From Allobrachymonas sp. (GTDB lineage Bacteria > Pseudomonadota > Gammaproteobacteria > Burkholderiales > Burkholderiaceae_C), in the NCBI GenBank assembly GCA_012036375.1, contig JAAUOI010000255.1, forward strand, positions 1-5,066: 5,066 nucleotides of DNA, written 5' to 3'. A program made the translations under genes and the position numbers. This document shows positions 1 through 5,066 of this stretch, piece after piece (within the stretch, counting starts at the first letter, position 1; every line of letters begins with the position of its first letter). Below the pieces are notes generated by a model that did no database searches, had not been told where the DNA came from, and was given only the letters and a program-made list of their open reading frames with translations.

Positions 1-87
1 GGTGCATGTCCGATGTGTCGGTCGGAAATTGCGCATGCCAAGGGCTTGCAGCTCAGCAGCAGGCCTGAACTTTGAGTTTTGTGGATA

Positions 88-348
88 TTAGCCAAGGGAC
101 GCCGGGCTCTGAAGCGAATGCGGCAGATCCCGCCAAGTCGCATGCCGCCCGCCGGGAATGATGAGCATGGCATGACTGCCCAGCCCTTTAAGCTGCTCTT
201 GCACGCGGTTGGTTGCCCCCTGCCCCACGGCAATCATCGTGATCACCGCACCCACGCCAATGATGATGCCCAGCATGGTGAGCATGCTGCGCAGTTTGTT
301 GGCAGCGAGGGCGCGGAGCGCGGAGCGCAGAGCTGCAAGGGAGTTCAT
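88..348 (-). pseudogene. MacB-type ABC transporter permease, N-terminal fragment (frame broken)
   Basis: This encodes the start of an inner-membrane permease of the MacB/FtsX type, the family that works with an ATPase and a periplasmic adaptor in efflux or lipoprotein-type transport. Residues 1-44 are characteristic: an N-terminal helix with ALRSALRALAANKLRS, then TMLGIIIGVGAV as the first membrane segment (about 22-44). The start of the periplasmic domain follows (GLGSHAMLIIPGG, about 55-67). Family permeases run to about 400 residues, but this frame stops at 86. The last roughly 19 residues do not look like MacB. An alternative frame reads GGMRLGG near 130-150, which resembles the family at that point, but neither other frame continues recognisably to the window edge. 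The gene is therefore either frameshifted or rearranged there. The ATG at 346-348 lacks a clear Shine-Dalgarno sequence but fits the family's usual N-terminus. No partner ATPase gene is visible. Family assignment is firm; the state of the gene is uncertain. Confidence 0.75.
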
Positions 349-399
349 GGATTCAGTTTAGCGTTAGTGAACGTTATGGGGGCTAATCTGCAAGCGGCT

Positions 400-804
400 T
401 TATATTTCTTTGCTTAAGTGAGCAAACAGCTCAATATCATCCATCGGGTAATGCTTGCGATTGAGCGTCCAGAGCGGGCAGCGGTTGGCTTGCGCCGTGG
501 CGGCAAGCATGAAATCTTCTAGCGCGATGCCTTGGTAGGCTTTGGCGTATTGCTTGGCATACAGGCCAGCTTGTTGCCCGACCGTATGATCCATATCGAT
601 GCGCTGGCACAGGTCAAAGAGAGCTTCTATCGTTTTATGCTCCCGCTCAAAAGCGCCTGCATACACCTCGGCCACAACGATAGGGTTGAGCAAAAATTGC
701 GTCCCTGATTGCGTGAGTGCTAAAAAAGCATTCACGACAGCGGGAGACTTTTTAAGCAGCTCGATAACGATGTTGGTATCGAGCACCAAGCGCTCGGGTG
801 TCAT
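400..804 (-). CDS. vapC: VapC-family PIN-domain toxin (ribonuclease)
   Basis: This is the predicted toxin of a type II toxin-antitoxin pair. VapC proteins are Mg-dependent endoribonucleases, typically cutting tRNA or rRNA, and are blocked by their cognate antitoxin; the RNA target here cannot be read from sequence. The 134 residues match the usual length of a single PIN domain. The acidic active-site residues are present: D9 in LVLDTN, E46 in VVAEV, and D97 in GIALEDFMLAATA. The fourth position falls in WTLNRKHYPM, where N115 replaces an acid, which is common in the family. The ATG at 802-804 overlaps the antitoxin's TGA (801-803) as ATGA, indicating translational coupling; a GAGAG about 6 bases upstream may assist. 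The reading frame is intact, unlike the flanking genes. The subfamily is not determined, so the symbol is generic. Confidence 0.9.
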   Translation of the reverse strand: MTPERLVLDTNIVIELLKKSPAVVNAFLALTQSGTQFLLNPIVVAEVYAGAFEREHKTIEALFDLCQRIDMDHTVGQQAGLYAKQYAKAYQGIALEDFMLAATAQANRCPLWTLNRKHYPMDDIELFAHLSKEI

Positions 805-1055
805 TCAGCGCTCTCGCGCAAAATGCGGCTGCGGCTTCGCAGATCTTTCACATAGGTTTGGGAATCGATGCCTGCAAAACTCTCCAAGGGTTGAAGCCGC
901 TCAAAATAGGCTCGCGCATCAGCCACAGGGTCTTTTTCAATGCCCTTTTCCAGCGTGCGGCGAATCAACTCTGAAATGCTCACCCCCACGCTGCGTGCGC
1001 GGCGCTTGAGCTGCTCATGCAGATCGTCTTGCAGATAGATTTGGGTGCGATGCAT
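801..1055 (-). CDS. vapB: VapB-type ribbon-helix-helix antitoxin
   Basis: This is the predicted antitoxin of the TA pair, which neutralises the PIN toxin and represses its own operon. It has 84 residues when started at the ATG at 1053-1055. An in-frame TTG at 1068-1070 would add five residues, but it would place the start almost against the inverted repeat and the added residues break the usual RHH start. The N-terminal half is a CopG/RHH DNA-binding fold: beta strand RTQIYL (3-8), helix about 10-23, a turn at GVS, and a second helix about 26-38 (SISELIRRTLEKG). Residues about 42-84 are charged and should form the toxin-binding tail. Its stop overlaps the toxin start by 4 bases. No strong Shine-Dalgarno precedes the ATG. 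The leader would be only about 20 bases if the candidate -10 at 1084-1089 is right. Confidence 0.88.
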   Translation of the reverse strand: MHRTQIYLQDDLHEQLKRRARSVGVSISELIRRTLEKGIEKDPVADARAYFERLQPLESFAGIDSQTYVKDLRSRSRILRESAE

Positions 1056-1071
1056 AAAGATGACTGGCAAA

Positions 1072-1095
1072 ATGATGTATAAAATTGTACATCAT
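1072..1095 (-). promoter_or_regulatory. Candidate VapB autoregulatory operator (8+8 bp perfect inverted repeat)
   Basis: The half-sites ATGATGTA (1072-1079) and TACATCAT (1088-1095) are exact reverse complements separated by 8 bp. The site ends 16 bases before the vapB ATG. RHH antitoxins bind palindromes of this kind in their own promoters, alone or with the toxin, so this is the natural operator. On the minus strand, TACAAT at 1084-1089 lies inside it and matches a sigma-70 -10 box at 5 of 6 positions, so binding would block RNA polymerase directly. No good -35 box is seen about 17 bases further up. The palindrome is directly visible; its role is inferred. The AT-rich stem followed by TTTT could act as a weak hairpin after the acylase stop, but it is a poor terminator. 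Confidence 0.65.
1084..1089 (-). promoter_or_regulatory. Candidate -10 box of the vapBC promoter
   Basis: The minus strand reads TACAAT, one mismatch from TATAAT, about 28 bases upstream of the vapB start codon and inside the inverted repeat at 1072-1095. The expected -35 region (AATCCA or a neighbouring hexamer) is a poor match, so the promoter would be weak or activator-dependent. It would lie at the very 3' end of the acylase gene. Confidence 0.35.
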
Positions 1096-1100
1096 ATAAG

Positions 1101-3666
1101 CTACTTTGGATTGATTATCAGCTCGGAAGCGAAAGCGCCCGGATTCATCTGCAACGCCCGATATTTCACCGCCGCCCAATCCTCGCTCATATCCCGATAG
1201 CGGCGACTCCAAACCAAGCCGCTTTGGCCGGTTTGGTACATGAAGCCGGATTTTTCTAAATCGGAGAGATCGAAGACGTGGCGTAGGCTGGCGGCGTGGC
1301 GGTTTTCGTAGGGGTCTTTTTCGTTCAGCCAATATTGGCCGACGTTAATCGTCCACGGGTCGCCGCCTGTGGGGACGCGCACGTCGAAGTATTTGGCCAG
1401 CGGCGCGACGTTGCCAAAGGGGCGGTGGATGGAGCGGGCTTCGTGGGCTTTGCCCCAAGTCCATGATGTGACATTTGCGCCTTGGGTGGCTTGGATTTTG
1501 TCTAGCGCACGTCCCAGCGCTTCGGAGGATTGCTCGTCGCAGCTTTTGGGGGCACACCAAAAATGCGCCTGCTGTGGATGGGTTGCCGCCTGCATCTTTG
1601 CCGAGCATCGCCTGCTCCACCACGCCTCTGAAATGGCGTTTGCCATACATGCGCTTGAATTTTTCTTCGCCGATCTTTGGCGTGACGAGGCCGCGGGCCA
1701 GCTCGTCTGCCCATGCGGCGAAGATCAGCGGCGCTGCGTTATCCACTTTCATCGTGCCATCGAAGCCTTTGAATTGCTCCAAAGCGGATGATGCAAGCGG
1801 ATGCGAAGACTTCGTTTTTAATAGCACGGGAGCTAAGCGATTCGCCGGCAAGGAGACGATATCGGCTTGAATTTTCTGCATGCTGGCCAGATCGTGCTTC
1901 TGCACACCGGAGAGCAGTGCTTCGATGCGGTCGAAGCGATCGGGCGTGGCCCAATCTTGGCCCATGAAGTGGGGAAAGTCTGCAGCATGGATGCGCTGAT
2001 TGGCGGTGCTCACCCAGCCTTTTTTGCCATCGTCTGACGGCGTTTGCGCATAGGGCAGATAGCCTTGCCAATCGTATTTGGCTTCCCAGCCCGGCGCCGG
2101 GGCGATGCCGCGAATATCATTTTCCGCGCTGCGAATCGGGTTTTTGCCAATGGCTTTGAAGGCAATCGCGCCGGCGGTATCAGCCGCCACGACGTTTTGC
2201 ATGGGCGAATGGTGATCCGCATAGGCGGCTAACAGTTCGGCCACGCTGCCGGCTTTTTGTGCATTCAATCCGGCAAGCGAGGTGCGATTGTCTGCATCGA
2301 GGGCACTCCAGCGCAGGGCGATGGCATAGCGTTTTTTATCGAGCACTTCGGCGTATTGCGCCTGCGCATCGCTGACGACTGGGCCGTGGCGCGTGGCGCG
2401 GTAGGTGTAGCTGACTGCTGAAGAGCCTTTGACGGGGATGCTCTCGGTGATTTCTTGAAAATCTTGCCATCCCGAAGGCGTTTGGTATTGCTTCGGGTTC
2501 GCCGGGTTGATGCGCTCGATGTACAAATCCTGCACATCAGGCCCGGTATTCGTGAAGCCCCAAGCGACTTTGGCATTGCGCCCGAGAACGACGAAGGGCA
2601 AGCCCGGCAAGCTTGCGCCGATCACATCCATGCCCCTACCGTCCGTACCTCCAGCTTTGGATTGCAGCCGCGTGAAATACCAAATCGCAGGAGCGCCTAG
2701 GCCGAGGTGCGGATCGTTGGCGAGCAAAGGTTTGCCACTCGTGCTGTGGCTGCCCGCCACGACCCAATTGTTGCTGCCCTTGCCTTCCACATTGCCTGCA
2801 TCGCGGGAGAAATTCACCCAATCAGCGGGGGCAGTTTGCAAGGCTTGAAAAATGGCATTTTTAAGGTCAAATTGGCCATTAGACGGCATAGAATATGCGC
2901 GGAGTGCTATTGAATTAGGAGTATCAGGAGTATCAGGAGTATCAGGAGAAATGCTCGCGGTAGAAGTAGAGGTTTTATAAACCCCCAAGCCGCGATACAG
3001 CGCCGCAAAATCCACCTTGGATGCTGGCTGCTCGCCCGGATACGCAGGGAAAAGCTGCCAAAGCTGCGCGGTGGGAATTTTCTGCACGGCAGACAAACGC
3101 GCAAACTCCGTGCCCCAATTGCCGCCCAAATCCAGCGCCATCATCAAGCTCCAGCCTACGCTGTCTGCTGGCTGCCAGTTGGCGGGCTTGATACCGAGGA
3201 TATGAAACTCGGGCGGCAGCGCTTGGGAGGATGAGGTGTAAAAACTGTTGATGCCCAGCGTGTAGGCGGTGAGCACGGCTTTCGACTCGGGCGGCAGCAA
3301 ATCGTATTGCTTTTGCGCGGCACGGATGATGCCTAGCGAGCGCAGGAGTTGGTCTGTTTCCAGCGTGGCCGAGCCAAATACTTCGCTCAACAACCCATGC
3401 ATCACACGCCAATTCGTCTCCAACTGCCAGCTACGCTCTTGCGCATGCGTATAACCTAGCGCGAAAGCGGCATCTGTATCGGTCTGCGCGAAGATATGCG
3501 TCACATCAGAAGCATCGCGCTTGATTTGCACACTCTGCTGCAAACCGCTGACTTTCAGCTCACCCGAGAGCTGCGGAAAACTGCGCCAGCCATAGAGTCC
3601 AGCGGCCAATATGAGCGCCGCCAGTAAAGCCAGCAGGAGATAAGCGATTGTTTTCATCCAGCGCAT
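1101..3666 (-). CDS. Penicillin acylase / AHL-acylase family Ntn hydrolase, interrupted by one frameshift
   Basis: This is a periplasmic N-terminal-nucleophile amidohydrolase, made as a precursor that cuts itself into alpha and beta chains. Relatives hydrolyse penicillins or acyl-homoserine lactones (AHLs); the substrate here is unknown. Residues about 5-26 are hydrophobic and form a signal peptide or membrane anchor. Self-cleavage is expected between G297 and S298 (GKGSNNW). Counting S298 as beta-1, H320 (NDPHLGL) is beta-23 and V367 is beta-70, the spacing known for the AHL acylase PvdQ. N556 (STANQR) is the oxyanion asparagine. TNTGPDVQDLYIE (373-385) matches the family's metal-binding stretch. 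The first frame runs from 3666 to a stop at 1345, but homology leaves it near residue 702. The conserved C-terminus (PWTINVGQYW, GQSGLVWSRRYRDMSEDW) continues in the +1 frame to 1101, giving about 854 residues. An AAGGAG at 3675-3680 supports the ATG at 3664-3666 over the ATG three codons later. Confidence 0.87.
1548..1563 (-). other. Frameshift site in the acylase gene
   Basis: On the coding strand there is a run of five T (1559-1563), closely followed by a run of five C (1548-1552). Removing one T gives AGAFWCAPKSCDEQ, and removing one C gives AGAFLVCPKSCDEQ; either restores the conserved C-terminal frame. The T-run version is preferred because it creates a Trp-Cys pair ahead of a second Cys, a pattern I recall in this family at this position. 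The sequence thus has one base too many relative to an intact gene. Sequencing error, a real mutation and translational slippage cannot be told apart here. Confidence 0.7.
2921..2947 (-). repeat. Three perfect tandem copies of a 9-bp unit inside the acylase gene
   Basis: On the plus strand GTATCAGGA occurs three times in a row (2921-2929, 2930-2938, 2939-2947), with a degenerate fourth copy, GAATTAGGA, at 2912-2920. On the coding strand each unit encodes Pro-Asp-Thr, giving SPDTPDTPDTPN at acylase residues about 240-251. The unit length keeps the frame, so copy-number changes would only lengthen or shorten a linker. It lies about 50 residues before the autocleavage site, probably in the flexible end of the alpha chain or the spacer peptide. 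Confidence 0.9.
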
Positions 3667-3855
3667 CTACTGTGCTCCTTATTTCTACCAAAAAGACTTG
3701 ATGACGGGTAGGGTTGAACGGCCATGCGCCCATTATGAGCAGAGGCAAAAGCTGCCTTGGGCTCAGTGTTTTCCCGGCTCGGGCGGTCTCACTAGCGGCT
3801 GCTTTACAGGCAAAATCAATTGCATTGCTGTGAAAGAACCTAGGGACATGTCAAC
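3667..3855. promoter_or_regulatory. Divergent intergenic region between the acylase and the kinase-like gene
   Basis: These 189 bp separate two divergently transcribed genes and should hold both promoters. On the minus strand AAGGAG (3675-3680) is a strong ribosome binding site 8 bases before the acylase ATG. CATAAT on the minus strand (3732-3737) matches a -10 box at 5 of 6 positions but has no good -35. On the plus strand TTTACA (3803-3808) resembles a -35, with no convincing -10 at the right distance. AGGGA (3842-3846) lies 9 bases before the ATG at 3856 and is a plausible ribosome binding site. No RNA gene or strong palindrome was seen. The promoter calls are weak; the binding site for the acylase is solid. 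Confidence 0.45.
3675..3680 (-). promoter_or_regulatory. Shine-Dalgarno sequence of the acylase gene
   Basis: The minus strand reads AAGGAG followed by 8 bases and then the ATG at 3664-3666. This decides between two in-frame starts, the other being three codons downstream (17 bases from this site). The chosen start gives an MRWMK basic end before the hydrophobic segment. Confidence 0.75.
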
Positions 3856-4838
3856 ATGATTTTGCGCTGGATAGCCCCTGATGCCAAGGATCGCAAATCG
3901 CTTAGCTCGGCGCGCGCCATTAAAAGAGCCAAAGAGATCTCTGCCCGCAATGCCGCCAGCAGCTTGATTGACAGCACTTTCAATAGCCAGTTTTCTATTG
4001 ACGACGCTGCGAGCGCGTCCAGCAGCCAACGCGCCAGCCTATCAAAAGATCTGGCGCTCGATGACATGGGCGAATCCGAATTCAACGCGATTTTGGAGGA
4101 GGTGTGCGACACCGTGATGCCGCGCAAACCGCCCGCTGTTAAATCCAATCATTCCAGCAAATCGAATACTCCAAGCAAGCCAATATCCACAGCCGCACAA
4201 GGCGCAGCCGATATTCCTTGGGCTACGCTGTTTCACAAGCTGGGCGAGGAAACCAGCGCAACCTGACCCAAACGCTGGCCTTGCTGCAAGACATTGCTCT
4301 GCTGCACCCCAACGTTGCCCCCGCGATTGCAAACGTGACGGACAAATTGGAGCATACGCGCAGAGTGGCTTTGATCGCGCAGCAGTTTTCGCAATTGCGC
4401 GGCCTGCCCAGCCTTGGCAGTGAACAGCTGTCGTTGCGGCAAGTGGTATCGGATGCGATTACGCGGCGCGCACGCTGGCTGCATCGGCGCAAAGTCAAGG
4501 CGCGGCTGGGCTTGCTCGATGCACAACTGTGCGTCAATGCGCAAGCGCTGGCCAGTTTGATTGACGAGTTGATCAACTGGGCAGGTGGTCTGGCGCAAGA
4601 CATCGGCTTTGCTGTGCGCGAGCCCACACCAGCGCAGCCGCATCCGCAACTGCTCGTGATCGCGCGGGTCAATACAGCCAGCATCGCGCCCGACCAATGG
4701 CAAAACGTCGGCTGGTATCTGTGGCACCAATTGGCTCGCAGCATGGGCGCCAATGCCGAGCTGCAAGTCACGCAAGAGGCGCTGTCGGTCACGATGGACT
4801 TTGCCCCGCCTGAGACTGATTTTGGCGGCAATTTCTAG
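3856..4838 (+). CDS. Degenerate sensor-histidine-kinase-like protein, interrupted by one frameshift
   Basis: No confident family match was made; the reading below is inference from pattern. The first frame (3856-4266) and a second (open from upstream of 4218 to 4838) join into about 327 residues if one A is added to the run at 4250-4252, giving HKLGEENQRNLTQTLALLQ. Residues about 1-120 are Ser/Ala-rich, charged and probably largely disordered, with no membrane segment. Residues about 121-185 look like a helical pair. ALASLIDELINWA (231-243) resembles the N-box of a GHKL ATPase domain without its key Asn pattern. VGWYLWHQLARSMGANAELQV (285-305, then a final strand) resembles the region after the G2 box. 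No phosphoacceptor H-box and no DxG motif are visible, so kinase activity is doubtful. It may be a scaffold or phosphotransfer-like partner. It is transcribed divergently from the acylase. Confidence 0.6.
4249..4254 (+). other. Frameshift site in the kinase-like gene
   Basis: The frame starting at 3856 reads GAG GAA ACC and stops 12 bases later with TGA (4264-4266). Inserting one A in the AAA at 4250-4252 gives GAG GAA AAC CAG and continues without a stop to 4836-4838. The local sequence is not a standard -1 slippery heptamer. The sign is opposite to the acylase frameshift (one base too few rather than too many). Confidence 0.55.
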
Positions 4839-5066
4839 GTCGGAACTGCTGGCAGTGGCAAATATTTTGTTTGGGTGGCAGTCTTGGCAGTTTTGTAACG
4901 GATCTGGGGCAGGGCGCGTGCGATGCACGTCGGTTTGTCCACTGCTGCTTGGCGCTGCACACGACCTGCCATGGCCGTTCTCCGAGTTTTTATTTGGTCT
5001 TCTGACACGTTGTGGGCCCACGCGCGACGCCCCTTGAAACGCAACATCTGCTTCATGTGGCGTCCA
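4839..5066. other. Right-end region with no confident gene
   Basis: No recognisable protein, RNA gene or strong terminator was found in these 228 bases. The heptamer TGGCAGT occurs three times (4850-4856, 4876-4882, 4885-4891) just after the kinase-like gene's stop. A short plus-strand frame from ATG 4923 is open to the window edge (48 codons), including MAVLRVFIWSSDTLW, and a minus-strand frame is open from the edge to a stop at 4835. Neither resembles a family I know, and neither has a good ribosome binding site in view. One could be the end of a gene lying mostly outside the window. Confidence 0.4.

Noticed and set aside
1..25. Inverted repeat CCGA-TGTG-TCGG near the left edge as a possible insertion end
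   Set aside because: The stem is only 4 bp, with no matching copy elsewhere and no transposase.
362..373. CGTT-AGTG-AACG inverted repeat upstream of the permease as an operator
   Set aside because: Four-base arms are expected by chance in this much sequence.
1072..1100. Rho-independent terminator for the acylase gene
   Set aside because: The stem is AT-rich and weak with an 8-base loop and only four T after it. Its position before vapB fits an operator better.
1548..1563. Programmed ribosomal frameshifting in the acylase
   Set aside because: The restoring shift is +1 at a T run, with no rare or stop codon at the site and no known precedent in this family. An indel is simpler.
3848..3859. 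Three-codon frame ATG TCA ACA TGA overlapping the start at 3856 as a leader peptide
   Set aside because: Too short to be meaningful, with no attenuator structure nearby; likely chance.
4233..5021. Long minus-strand frame containing CQDCH, resembling a c-type heme site
   Set aside because: It runs antisense to the kinase-like gene and has a single CxxCH in otherwise unpatterned, Arg/Gln-rich sequence. There is no signal peptide or cytochrome context, so it is most likely a shadow frame.
4835..5056. Minus-strand frame of 73 codons at the right edge
   Set aside because: Its product is basic and featureless, matches no family I know, and has no ribosome binding site in view. It could be a gene tail from outside the window but is not supportable.

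Overview
The window looks like an ordinary chromosomal stretch from a Gram-negative proteobacterium, most likely a betaproteobacterium (Burkholderiales-like). This is inferred from moderately GC-rich coding DNA, a periplasmic Ntn-hydrolase acylase and a MacB-type permease. No rRNA, tRNA, CRISPR array, phage gene or transposase is visible.

Layout, left to right. (1) Positions 88-348, minus strand: the N-terminal end of a MacB-type ABC transporter permease, which loses its reading frame after about 67 residues. (2) 400-1055, minus strand: a complete VapBC-type toxin-antitoxin pair. The ribbon-helix-helix antitoxin comes first, then the PIN-domain toxin, with a 4-base ATGA overlap. An 8+8 bp inverted repeat just upstream of the antitoxin is a good candidate autoregulatory operator. 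(3) 1101-3666, minus strand: a penicillin-acylase/AHL-acylase family Ntn hydrolase with a complete catalytic set, interrupted by one frameshift near 1548-1563. Its linker carries a 9-bp tandem repeat coding for Pro-Asp-Thr units. (4) 3667-3855: a divergent intergenic region. (5) 3856-4838, plus strand: a protein that resembles a degenerate sensor histidine kinase, also broken by one frameshift near 4250. (6) 4839-5066: no confidently identified gene.

The minus-strand genes lie in the order acylase, vapB, vapC, macB-like permease. Only vapB and vapC are clearly one functional unit. The acylase stop lies 5 bp before the vapBC operator, so read-through is possible, but nothing ties the functions together.

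The most notable feature is that three of the five genes carry a reading-frame break, while the short TA pair is intact. The two well-localised breaks are single-base indels of opposite sign at homopolymers, with conserved or coherent protein on both sides. That fits sequencing or assembly error at least as well as real gene decay. I see no convincing new biological system here. The best leads are the acylase, the TA operator, and the atypical kinase-like protein.
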